From: Paenibacillus amylolyticus
GTDB lineage: Bacteria > Bacillota > Bacilli > Paenibacillales > Paenibacillaceae
Assembly: GCF_001570725.1 (NCBI RefSeq)
Contig: NZ_BCNV01000001.1
Coordinates: 2,232,001-2,296,000, forward strand
DNA: 64,000 nt
Reading direction: 5' to 3'
Positions 33,785-41,416 of the stretch are shown here, in pieces (the first letter of the stretch is position 1; the number at the start of each line of letters is the position of its first letter). The notes beneath the pieces were generated by a model. The model was not told the origin of the DNA. It did no database searches and saw only the letters and a program-made list of their open reading frames with translations. Made by a program: the position numbers and the translations under genes.

Positions 33785-34738
33785 GTGCCGAGTCCCAACT
33801 ACCTACAGCTCAGGGATAAAGAGATGAAGGATATGCATAATATGGTTCTCTTGAAGGCGTGTAAAGAGAACAGAGAACTCATGGGAGACTTCTTGAATGC
33901 TAATCGAGACTTTATCTTCTCTATTATCAAGCACTACAAGGGGAGTATCCTAGAACTTAAAACGAAGTTCCGAATCACAGAAGACGAACTATACCAACAT
34001 GCTTGCATAGGCATTCTGACTGCTATCAAGGATTTTGATTTTGAACGAGGCATTAAGTTCACAACATTCGTTGTGCGCCCCATCCTCTGGGAAATCAATC
34101 AGCTTCTTTATAGTGATTCTCAGTCTGTAAGGTTGAGCAGGGGGGCGGTTGACCTCATTAAGCAAATGGTCGGGATTGAGGATGCTCTAGGGTATCGCCC
34201 CGCTGAAGAAGAAATGTCAGCTCTACTTAATGTGTCAATTGAGCGCTATCGCGAGATTGCCATGTTCAGCGATGGCCTTGAGCATTATGACGGGATTGAT
34301 AATTTTGAATTCGTCAACAAGGATGAGAAAATCCTTGAAGAAGATGTGGCCAATCGTCTTTATGTAGAGCAACTACTGGATGACCCTATATTTAATGAAT
34401 TCGAAAAGAAGGTCATGCGCCTGCTCTTGAGCGATACAAGTAACAACAATGCACAGATTGCTGAACAACTGAACGTATACCCCATGACCATTAGCCGTAC
34501 TCTCGCACGAATCCGCAGCAAAACTGTGAACAGAGAGTTGAAGGAAGAGGAAACTAAGAGCTCTTCCAAGTATGAACGGGAGATTGAACTTATCGCTCAG
34601 GCAACAAAGGAGCGTAATGAGAACTTGTGCATCAATAAAATTACAGAACTACTTGAGGTGTGTGGGTATGACACCAACGCCTACACAACCAGAGTGCTTT
34701 ATTACATCCGTCAGAAAGCTAATCAACAAAGTGCTTAA
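33785..34738 (+). CDS. Phage-encoded RNA polymerase sigma-70 family factor
   Basis: 317 residues from GTG with CGAGGTGA about 9 bases upstream. Region 2 is clear: FIFSIIKHYKG, then EDELYQHACIGILTAIKDFDFERGIKFTTFVVRPILWEINQ. A region-3-like part follows (RPAEEEMSALLNVSIERYREI), and region 4 has a helix-turn-helix (NAQIAEQLNVYPMTISRTLARIRS). An 80-residue basic C-terminal extension is unusual. It should redirect host core polymerase to phage promoters. A promoter of the recurring class lies 230 bases upstream, so it may activate its own gene. Confidence 0.85.
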   Translation: MPSPNYLQLRDKEMKDMHNMVLLKACKENRELMGDFLNANRDFIFSIIKHYKGSILELKTKFRITEDELYQHACIGILTAIKDFDFERGIKFTTFVVRPILWEINQLLYSDSQSVRLSRGAVDLIKQMVGIEDALGYRPAEEEMSALLNVSIERYREIAMFSDGLEHYDGIDNFEFVNKDEKILEEDVANRLYVEQLLDDPIFNEFEKKVMRLLLSDTSNNNAQIAEQLNVYPMTISRTLARIRSKTVNRELKEEETKSSSKYEREIELIAQATKERNENLCINKITELLEVCGYDTNAYTTRVLYYIRQKANQQSA

Positions 34739-35167
34739 ATAACTCGCACTTTTTAATAAGGATGCGGGGATCAATATAGTATATAGAAATCAAACTAAAC
34801 AAGGGCGTTTGGATCATAATATCTTAAAATGTATCTTTATTAAAATCACTCTGAATTCCCTTCTTACGGCGAAAATCTTGAACAGCTGCCAGCGGATGAG
34901 ACAACAGTCGAATTATCAATTAATCATAAAAAATCATAAAAAATTTAGCTAGAGAAATCATCGTATTGGATGTTGATGAAATAGACAACAAAATTTGTAT
35001 GTTAAGGAGGGGCGACAAGCCCCTGATACTATATAAGAAAGAGTGATGAGATGAAAGCGCGAACTCATCATAACCAAAACATCCTTTTGAAAAGAGACTT
35101 ACGATAACTTCCCATCAATCAGTTCTATATATTACACTATGCATTCTAAATGAAGGGAGCACTATAA
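34739..35167. other. Intergenic stretch with a broken small gene
   Basis: An open stretch from 34930 to 35046 reads KNLAREIIVLDVDEIDNKICMLRRGDK and on to a stop, without a usable start. Just upstream, another frame reads GENLEQLPADETTVELSI. A tandem 10-bp repeat (AATCATAAAA twice, 34922-34941) sits between the two frames and could have caused the break. A hairpin AGGGGC-GACAA-GCCCCT follows at about 35010. Confidence 0.4.
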
Positions 35168-35236
35168 GTGGATACCAACTACTATCAAAACTGGAACATA
35201 GACCCTTATGACAAGCACCTTACATATTACAAATGA
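35168..35236 (+). CDS. 22-residue ORF coupled to the thioredoxin-like gene
   Basis: GTG with AAGGGAG 9 bases upstream; reads MDTNYYQNWNIDPYDKHLTY and YK, then stops at TGA overlapping the next ATG (ATGA). Either a leader peptide that sets translation of the next gene or a small protein. Confidence 0.45.
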   Translation: MDTNYYQNWNIDPYDKHLTYYK

Positions 35237-35514
35237 AAATCACCCTATACTACAACAATGAATGCGGTCATTGCCGACGTTTCCATAAGACCATAGACGA
35301 TATAGCCTCGGAACGTCCGCACATTGATGTCTCTAAAGTCGAATATGTGCCCTCTATACACACAGATGTGATATTCATACCAACTATGATCGTCAGCCAC
35401 GGAGGTAGGGAATTAGGGCGCTTCAGCAGTGCTCTAGAGAAGAAAACTATCAGCATATGGTTAGATCAACTCGATGAATACATTAAAACTCACTTGTATT
35501 CCAATGATATATAA
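35233..35514 (+). CDS. Thioredoxin/glutaredoxin-like protein
   Basis: 93 residues. CGHC at positions 11-14 after a first strand (KITLYYNNE), a cis-Pro loop (VIFIPTMIV) and the final strand/helix make a compact thioredoxin fold. It may supply electrons to a ribonucleotide reductase or keep phage proteins reduced. No strong ribosome site of its own; translation appears coupled to the 22-residue ORF in front. A terminator follows at 35619. Confidence 0.7.
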   Translation: MKITLYYNNECGHCRRFHKTIDDIASERPHIDVSKVEYVPSIHTDVIFIPTMIVSHGGRELGRFSSALEKKTISIWLDQLDEYIKTHLYSNDI

Positions 35515-35618
35515 AACTCTTTGAGTATTTTATCTTATCACGTAGTCCAGGACAGCTCTAAACGACCATTAAATTTCATCCTAAATCAAGTCTTAAATCA
35601 AGTCCTAGTATGTTAATT

Positions 35619-35640
35619 AAGACCCTTCGGGGTCCTTTTT
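35619..35640 (+). terminator. Terminator after the thioredoxin-like gene
   Basis: GACCC-TTCG-GGGTC hairpin and five T. Just upstream a 12-base unit containing TAAATCAAGTC is tandemly doubled. Confidence 0.8.
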
Positions 35641-36251
35641 AGGTTGATAACGTAGAAAGGTAATCTATGCCAGTTTGGACGATCACAGCATAATTTTTTA
35701 TTCATAATAAAGAGGAACAGTGTCAACAATGTACACGTGAGTCAACGTCTCAGCGGTTCCATTGTTTTATCACTCTTCCTTGTAGTTTTATGAGTCTCTT
35801 TGCTCGAATGCCATCCGCCTATTCATGATTTCCATCAAAAATATACCTAGCAGCTAGAACTAACATCAGACGTTTTTGATTCGACTTTTTGTAAGAAACA
35901 CCCATTGTATTGTGCATGATTGACATGTACTTCTGGTTTACATCATCTATATGAAAGGAGCTAAATATTATTAGAGTTTCCACTTCTATGACAAATCAAT
36001 CTTCCGCTAGCTTTTACCCCGATTTTTGGGCTCCCTCCTCCAAAAGGGTAAATAGTAATAGTGTATCCCGCTGACATAACTTTGCTTTCTCACATTATTT
36101 CTGCCCACTCGGTTCTAGTCTTATTATATTCATTTCTCTTCTGCCCCTTACATTCCAATTAGTCGTTCTACTCCTATAAAAAGATGTGTCTAGTACGTAC
36201 AAAAGTTCAATTGTGTACAAATCAACTTATATTGGTACTAGAGGTGGTCAT
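35641..36251. other. Intergenic stretch
   Basis: About 600 bases without an ORF that has a start. AAAGGAG at about 35955 is followed by an open frame lacking ATG/GTG/TTG near it. The 16-base element TCAACTTATATTGGTA at 36222-36237 recurs at 38841-38856 and looks like an extended -10 region. Confidence 0.35.
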
Positions 36252-36473
36252 ATGAAATGCGATTGCGGACGCTTCATCACGCAGAATGCCAAGGCTTTAG
36301 CCTCTATCTATGAGACGGATGGTGGCAAGTGTATTCACTGTTTGTCAGAGACCCTGAGTGTTCCTTATCAAGAATTAGTAGATAGGTATATGGGAATCTA
36401 CGAGTGCCGTCCTTGCGCTCAAGATAAGAAAAAAGAGGAATTAAGAAGGAAATTACTTGGATTAGGGGGTTAG
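36252..36473 (+). CDS. Small zinc-finger protein
   Basis: 73 residues from the ATG at 36252 (AGAGGTGGT upstream). Cys pairs CDC, CIHC and a C-terminal CRPC with following Lys-rich tail suggest two zinc sites. It shares the order C--C, CLHC/CIHC and CRPC-K with the protein at 36640, so the two are paralogues. A third relic ending EADCKPCMGR lies between them (about 36487-36526). Confidence 0.6.
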   Translation: MKCDCGRFITQNAKALASIYETDGGKCIHCLSETLSVPYQELVDRYMGIYECRPCAQDKKKEELRRKLLGLGG

Positions 36474-36639
36474 GACATACTGGTTTGAATCGTGAAGCGG
36501 ATTGTAAGCCTTGTATGGGCAGATAAAATCCTGAATACTGCCGAGTATGGTAAAGGTTGTGGAGAGTGAAAAAGTCTCTCCCATCCTAAACTAGCCCTGC
36601 GCTTTACGGTAAGAAGAAAAATAAAGGGATTGATTTAAA

Positions 36640-36903
36640 ATGGACTTTTTAATCAAGTGTATTAAGTGTGAATTCAGGTACGTTACTGATAAAGCAAGGG
36701 AGAACTTTGCGGCTGAAGGACTGGAAGGAGAATCCATGCTTTGTCTACACTGTATCGGGGAAATTACAGGGAAAGTCTTGAACCGATACAGCTACTTGGT
36801 CTTGCCCGAAGAGCTAGAAGATTCGAATCAACGGATGCAAGTTCTACCTAAAACGCCCACTGGCTGTAGACCGTGTATGAAGAAGAGAGGGTTATCATCA
36901 TGA
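36640..36903 (+). CDS. Small zinc-finger protein, paralogue of the preceding one
   Basis: 87 residues, AAAGGGA upstream. CIKC, CLHC and CRPC motifs. Its stop overlaps the start of a small ribbon-helix-helix-like gene. Role unknown; such proteins often target host nucleic acid enzymes. Confidence 0.6.
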   Translation: MDFLIKCIKCEFRYVTDKARENFAAEGLEGESMLCLHCIGEITGKVLNRYSYLVLPEELEDSNQRMQVLPKTPTGCRPCMKKRGLSS

Positions 36904-37040
36904 AAACGGAACGTATTTACTTGAGAACTACTCCTAAAAATAAAAAATATTTACAAAAAGTAGCTAAAAATTATTTTAAAGGAAATCTGTCTGCTGTTTT
37001 CGAGTACATGATTGAACATCTCGATATACATATGGATTGA
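36900..37040 (+). CDS. Ribbon-helix-helix-like small protein
   Basis: 46 residues beginning at the ATGA overlap with the zinc-finger gene. MKTERIYLRTTPKNKKYLQKV gives the N-terminal strand and first helix, and FKGNLSAVFEYMIEHL the second helix of the ribbon-helix-helix (Arc/CopG) fold, at the usual length. It probably binds DNA as a dimer, perhaps regulating this small operon. Confidence 0.6.
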   Translation: MKTERIYLRTTPKNKKYLQKVAKNYFKGNLSAVFEYMIEHLDIHMD

Positions 37041-37125
37041 TTACTCTTAACTGTGTTTCACATTCACAAAAAATTGTTAGAGCGGGCATAAGGTTAAACG
37101 GTCTGCTTTCAGGGAGAGTGAAGTA

Positions 37126-37875
37126 ATGGAGACAAACATCGGGAGATTAATTGCATTTGTTGGATCAGTAAGGAGCGGTAAGACAAAAAAACTAATTGAC
37201 CTTTACGAAGAAATGATGGGCGACGGTGTCAAAGTCGCTGTGTTCAAGCCGTTTATTTCGAGTGAGAGAGAGGGTGATGAGTTTGTCCGTTCTAGAGAAG
37301 GTGATAAAGCTCCTGCGAGGGCTGTTAAATATCTGTCTGAAATCCCATCTATAGTCGAATCGGAGCGTCTAGAGGCAATACTAGTAGATGAGACACAGTT
37401 ATTTAATCAAGAGGAAGATGGCTTCATAATTCTTGAGGGACTGGCTATGGGAGGACTTGAAGTTTACTTGTTTAGTCTCGATGTTGACTCCGAAAACAAC
37501 ACATTCAGGTATATAGGGGATATTCTTGCTCATGCTGATGAAGTTCATAAACTCCGTACATCATGTATAAAGTGTGGAGAGGAAGCAAGGGTTAGCAAAT
37601 TCGTGGGCATAGTCAAGTCCGACGTCATACCATATGGTGAGCCGGATGATTATGCTCCTTATTGCCGTTTCTGTTACCACGGATGGAATGATCGGTTGGA
37701 AGAGCTCCGTAAGACAGCACAGATCACTGTCGGGGGGAACGGCTTCTTTTTTACTTGCGATATCGAAATTGAGCGAATCATGGAAATAGGCTACGACATT
37801 GAGACTCTTGAAGATAACTTGCGGACAGTTGACAAAATATTAGAATTCATTTCAAAGCTGAAAAAAGCAGATTGA
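37126..37875 (+). CDS. tdk: Thymidine kinase
   Basis: 249 residues with GGGAGAGTGAAG upstream. Walker A FVGSVRSGKTKKLIDLYEE near the N-terminus, the family's central ILVDETQLF (Walker B/catalytic Glu region), and a C-terminal zinc lasso with TSCIKCGEEARVSKF and a second CRFC pair identify a type II thymidine kinase. It phosphorylates thymidine for dTMP supply. It is longer than usual (about 190-210) because of a 45-residue C-terminal helical extension. It stands alone between the zinc-finger cluster and a regulatory or origin-like stretch. Confidence 0.85.
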   Translation: METNIGRLIAFVGSVRSGKTKKLIDLYEEMMGDGVKVAVFKPFISSEREGDEFVRSREGDKAPARAVKYLSEIPSIVESERLEAILVDETQLFNQEEDGFIILEGLAMGGLEVYLFSLDVDSENNTFRYIGDILAHADEVHKLRTSCIKCGEEARVSKFVGIVKSDVIPYGEPDDYAPYCRFCYHGWNDRLEELRKTAQITVGGNGFFFTCDIEIERIMEIGYDIETLEDNLRTVDKILEFISKLKKAD

Positions 37876-38272
37876 TTTTATTTCTAAGCATAAATGATGT
37901 ATCCCTATGTTCTAACCATGTAATCCAAATAGGGACATTAGGAATCGTGAAGTGTAAGTTTTACATTTTAGGATCTCCACCTATTTAAATGTTTTTTTGA
38001 AATGTAAATTTTACACTCAATAAAGATTAAAAGATTACAAGATTAAAAGATTAAAAGATAAATAATATATTAAATTAATAAATATTGCGAAAGTCATTAC
38101 AGACCAATTCTCCCAGTACAACTCAAATATTTTTAAACTAGCATGAACCTAAGTTTGTTAGTCTGTTTTTAAATAACCATATAATCAAAGCTGAGTCATA
38201 TAAAGTGAACTTCAGTAAAAAATATTCCTTTGACGATCTGATGTCGATACCCTGTTAACTCAGCACTAACTA
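37876..38272. other. Non-coding stretch with palindromic repeats and iteron-like array
   Basis: Two copies of the near-palindrome TGTAARTTTTACA (37953-37965 and 38003-38015) precede a block of five 8-bp repeats AAGATTAA (38023-38062). After these comes a strongly AT-rich run (38059-38089). This resembles the operator-plus-iteron-plus-unwinding layout of replication origins. No ORF is present. Confidence 0.5.
38023..38062 (+). repeat. Five tandem 8-bp repeats (AAGATTAA)
   Basis: AAGATTAA, AAGATTAC, AAGATTAA, AAGATTAA and AAGATAAA follow without spacing. Confidence 0.8.
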
Positions 38273-38307
38273 CAAGGCGGATAGGGGCTACATCCCCCAC
38301 CTTTTTT
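38273..38307 (+). terminator. Terminator before the tail gene cluster
   Basis: AGGCGGATAGGGG pairs with CCCCCACCT, followed by six T. Seven bases of the stem match a weaker copy at 14269. Confidence 0.7.
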
Positions 38308-38346
38308 ATTATCACAATAATACCATTTTGAGAGGAGTTTTCTTAC

Positions 38347-38718
38347 ATGGCAGGACCAACTGGGACGCACAAGAAAGAATTAAAAGTCGCTGAAGCACAC
38401 TTAGAGACAAGGGAAAGAAGCAAGTCGAAGGCGACTGATGATGTAAATGTAGAGGATGTGGAGGGGGATGTGGTAGCCGAGTTAACCCAACAACTTACTA
38501 TGTTCGGACAGTTCATTTATAACGCTCAGGAAAAAGATACCATCCTGATTGTCGAGAACTTGGGTTATGGCGATATTTACGTAAGTGACAAGCATAATCC
38601 TCGAGTAGGCAATGAAGATCAACGTCTAATTTTCAAGGAGCAAAAGGCATTCAAAGCTGGAAAGCTGTTTATGATTTCGGCAAGCTATCCCATAGTATCC
38701 GTTATTGAGATCAAGTAA
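38347..38718 (+). CDS. Hypothetical virion-cluster protein
   Basis: 123 residues; AGAGGAG 9 bases upstream. A charged, probably disordered N-terminus (1-45) is followed by a compact beta domain (ILIVENLGYGDIYVSDKHNP and KAFKAGKLFMISASYPIVSVIEIK). Being the first gene of the tail cluster with this architecture it may decorate the head or tail. No family can be named with confidence. Confidence 0.6.
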   Translation: MAGPTGTHKKELKVAEAHLETRERSKSKATDDVNVEDVEGDVVAELTQQLTMFGQFIYNAQEKDTILIVENLGYGDIYVSDKHNPRVGNEDQRLIFKEQKAFKAGKLFMISASYPIVSVIEIK

Positions 38719-38886
38719 AAAGAGTATAGGGCCAGTCTACTTCAATCATGGGTTATTACAGATGCGAGGGAGAGCATCCCCGGCTGATGTTGATATTGTT
38801 GGACACCTCAATACGCAGGGCTGTTAGAAATGTTCCCATTTCAGCTTATATTGGTATACGAAGCATTCATAAGAGGTTGTGATGTA

Positions 38887-39341
38887 ATGGGAGAATCCAC
38901 ATCTCCAATGTTTACACCTATATTCACACCACGCTTCGTCAAGACCCTTAAATCTTGCAATGCTAGGACTGCCGGCTAACGATTCTCCAGAAAATTTAGC
39001 TACCTAAATTCAGAAGAGAAAGAAGCCACAAGACTTAGTCAGCACAACTTGCCCTTGATAATATTTTATAAAAATCCTGGAGCAAGAGGCGAGAATTACC
39101 TTGAGTATAGATTCATCGTAGACTTCGATATCTATACGAAGGATGATGTGGGATTGACTGTAAACATCGCTGACCGATTTGCCAGATTTTCGACGACCAG
39201 TACCTTGGTATGCCGAAGGGTAGTGTGTTTAATAGGGAGTACGTCACAAGTTCTGAAGACGATACTGACTGGAAACACCTACAAGTATTTCACCCAAATA
39301 GTTTTCGCTATTGGGATAGACGAATAAAGGAGGTTTTTTGA
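38887..39341 (+). pseudogene. Frameshifted connector or tail-completion-like gene
   Basis: Start ATG with AAGAGGT 9 bases upstream. Coding-like sequence moves between frames: MGESTSPMFTPIFTPRFVKT, then LNLAMLGLPANDSPENLAT (+1), then NSEEKEATRLSQHNL and on to FDIYTKDDVGLTVNIADR (back), then ICQIFDDQYLGMPKGSVFNR and on to RRIKEVF. The last stop touches the start of the tail tube gene, whose ribosome site lies inside it. About 150 codons in total fits a head-tail connector or tail terminator. At 39175 one missing base explains the last shift. Real decay or assembly indels cannot be told apart here. Confidence 0.6.
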
Positions 39342-40397
39342 ATGAAAGTTACTAAAAACAAAAAAATGCTGATTAAAGGTGCAGGTAAATTCATGGCGAA
39401 AATCCCGAACTGTGACGACCTCGTTACAATCGGTACGCTAAATAACATGCGTCTAGACATTCAATTGGATATGCAGGACATCGAGGCTGGCGATTCTAGC
39501 GTCGCTCTGGACACTTTGCTGCGTAAGAAGACAATCGACATTACCGCAGAAGCGGCTAAGTTCGATCTCAACCTTGTTAGGTTGGTACTTGGCTCAAAAC
39601 TGCGCGAAGGTGTCTCAGGTTCTGCTTACAGTATGGTTACTGAGACTTTCGTAGTTCCTTCTGCATCTCCATATCAAGCAGAACTGACTCAAGTATCTAT
39701 CGCTTCTCCTGCACCTAAGTCCTTTGAGGGTGCAGTGGGCGGTACAGACCTGAGTACAGACGTGACGATATCCGGTCAGAACGTAGTGTTCGACATGGCA
39801 CTGGCAGGCAAGACAGTTGTCATCGTCTACGCTGTGGCTCTAACGGGTATTACTCCAGACCCTGATGGCTTTGTATGGGTTCTGGAAGAGAAGCACAACG
39901 TTAAACAAAATGGTTCTGAATTCACTACTGATCTTGTTTATGGTGCTTCGCTCAATACAGACCCTCAGATATCCGTCCGTACCCTGCAAGGTAACGTCCT
40001 TCTGAAAAAAACGGTCAATCCTAATCCTACGGAAGACCAATATGTAATTAGTGGCGGCACGCTGAAGTTCAACTCGGCTATGAAAGATGTAGACATTTAT
40101 GTTAACTACAAGCGTAACGAAGTTGTCGATATCCTCGATATCACAACCAAGGACATGCCGTTGACAGTTCACGTTGTTCATGACGGACAATTCGAACAGA
40201 AAGATGGTACGATTCAAGGTTATCAAACTGAGCTGTACCAATGCCGTGTGAAGTCCAACTTCACTCTCGACGCACAACGTCAACAAGCTTCCACACATAG
40301 TGTAACTCTAACTGTAATCGACCCTGAACGCTTTGACGGTAAGCTTGGTTCTATCAAGCGTTACGAGGCAGGTTCAGCCCAATCGGTAGATTGCTAA
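39342..40397 (+). CDS. Probable major tail (tube) protein
   Basis: 351 residues, AAAGGAGG 8 bases upstream. The protein is beta-rich with a basic start (MKVTKNKKMLIKGAGKFM) and a two-part build. Its position directly before the tail chaperones and tape measure is that of the siphovirus tube protein. The central part (about 100-240) holds repeated Val/Thr-rich strands and may be an added Ig-like domain, since simple tube proteins have about 200 residues. A terminator follows, as often seen behind highly expressed tube genes. The assignment is by order and composition. Confidence 0.7.
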   Translation: MKVTKNKKMLIKGAGKFMAKIPNCDDLVTIGTLNNMRLDIQLDMQDIEAGDSSVALDTLLRKKTIDITAEAAKFDLNLVRLVLGSKLREGVSGSAYSMVTETFVVPSASPYQAELTQVSIASPAPKSFEGAVGGTDLSTDVTISGQNVVFDMALAGKTVVIVYAVALTGITPDPDGFVWVLEEKHNVKQNGSEFTTDLVYGASLNTDPQISVRTLQGNVLLKKTVNPNPTEDQYVISGGTLKFNSAMKDVDIYVNYKRNEVVDILDITTKDMPLTVHVVHDGQFEQKDGTIQGYQTELYQCRVKSNFTLDAQRQQASTHSVTLTVIDPERFDGKLGSIKRYEAGSAQSVDC

Positions 40398-40402
40398 TCA
40401 TT

Positions 40403-40426
40403 AGACTCCCCTCGGGGAGTCTTTTT
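40403..40426 (+). terminator. Terminator after the tail tube gene
   Basis: AGACTCCCC-TC-GGGGAGTCT stem followed by five T. Confidence 0.9.
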
Positions 40427-40555
40427 ACATACAAAATGTTATAGCCTTGGCTTACTCACTTAGAATGTCCTATGAGGTGATTACAAGGATTCCCCCACCT
40501 TGTCGTCACTTCGATTAACTGATTCTTGGGGGAGAATTTAAAGGGGGATTGTAAA

Positions 40556-41017
40556 GTGAGTGAACGAGATTTAGTAATTCCAAGAGCAGATAGTACTGTG
40601 ACCAAAGAGATTGCCAGTCAAGTTGAAGAGCAGACACAAGAGGCGGTAACTGAAAAAGAAAAGAATCCTTTGACACAAGAGGAAGCAGAAGTGTGTGAGA
40701 AAGTATTCTTTGAAGAGGACGATAAGGTTCGTTTACGTGACGGCAAAACTTACAATATTCCACCATTAGGTCTAATGGATGCTCGAAAGCTAATGAATAA
40801 ACTTAACACGATTGATTCTGGTGTAATCATCGCTAACCTTATCCCTGAAGACGGGGATGATAGATTTGACGAACTGCTTGATGTGCTACTAATGGCATTT
40901 AAACCGTACTACAACCACATGACGGTCGAACATCTTGGAAATTACGTTGATTTGGAGACGGCTAAGAAAATTATCGACTGCATGATTGGTCTCAACGGGC
41001 TAAAAAAGTCCATGTAA
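40556..41017 (+). CDS. Tail assembly chaperone G
   Basis: 153 residues from GTG at 40556 (AAAGGGGG upstream; the TTG at 40526 is too early). An acidic, helical protein: EEDDKVRLRDGKTYNIPPLGLMDARKLMNKL and a C-terminal domain ending NGLKKSM. Location between tube and tape measure and the slippery sequence near its end identify it as the chaperone that coats the tape measure during tail assembly. No metal or catalytic site. Confidence 0.8.
   Translation: MSERDLVIPRADSTVTKEIASQVEEQTQEAVTEKEKNPLTQEEAEVCEKVFFEEDDKVRLRDGKTYNIPPLGLMDARKLMNKLNTIDSGVIIANLIPEDGDDRFDELLDVLLMAFKPYYNHMTVEHLGNYVDLETAKKIIDCMIGLNGLKKSM
41002..41008 (+). promoter_or_regulatory. Programmed -1 ribosomal frameshift site
   Basis: A AAA AAG in the correct phase (codons CTA AAA AAG), the classic slippery heptamer. 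Three codons before the zero-frame stop. The -1 frame is open from here to 41352. Confidence 0.85.
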
Positions 41018-41352
41018 CCACACAGGTAGAGGAAGAAAACTATGACAGCATGCCGCCTGTCAATTGGGCAAATATCTTCTTCAAGCTCGCCCACTACTGC
41101 CACTTGAAAAAGCAGGATGTATGGCAGTTAACCTTACCTCAGTTGGGTTATTACCTGGAACAATGTAATGAACACATTGAATTTACTATCAAAGTTTCTA
41201 GTATGTCTCTCGGCGGGTTGTTCGGTAGCGGTGTTCCTTCCAACGAAGATTCCAGCGGTGGTGAGGAAGAAACAAGAACCGACGGTAACTACGTGAATGG
41301 TTATAAAGTAGCCGATGCGGAAGACATGAGTTTCCTTGCACAGTTATTATAA
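41008..41352 (+). CDS. Tail assembly chaperone T domain, made as G-T fusion by -1 frameshift
   Basis: Read after the slip, the frame continues VHVTTQVEEENYDSMPPVNW and on for 114 codons. It contains a compact helical part (NIFFKLAHYCHLKKQDVWQLTLPQLGYYLEQC) and a Gly/Ser/Glu-rich end. The internal ATG at 41050 has no ribosome site, which supports production only as a 265-residue G-T fusion. In lambda-type phages the minor fusion form carries the tape measure to the tube. Confidence 0.8.
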   Translation, partial: VHVTTQVEEENYDSMPPVNWANIFFKLAHYCHLKKQDVWQLTLPQLGYYLEQCNEHIEFTIKVSSMSLGGLFGSGVPSNEDSSGGEEETRTDGNYVNGYKVADAEDMSFLAQLL

Positions 41353-41355
41353 ATT

Positions 41356-41399
41356 CTCCTGCTCTGCTTCCTTCTAGGGAGGGGCAGGAGTTTTATTTT
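41356..41399 (+). terminator. Hairpin between chaperones and tape measure, possible terminator
   Basis: CTCCTGC and GCAGGAG form a stem with a 21-base loop, then TTTTATTTTA. It may weaken read-through into the tape measure gene. Confidence 0.6.
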
Positions 41400-41416
41400 A
41401 TGAGGGTGGTGAGATT

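Noticed and set aside
38023-38062. CRISPR-like short repeats
   Set aside because: Eight-base units without spacers; this is a simple tandem array.
39049-39327. 92-codon ORF as an independent gene
   Set aside because: Its protein-like part is the middle of the broken connector-like gene; the last third is out of frame with the better-supported end.
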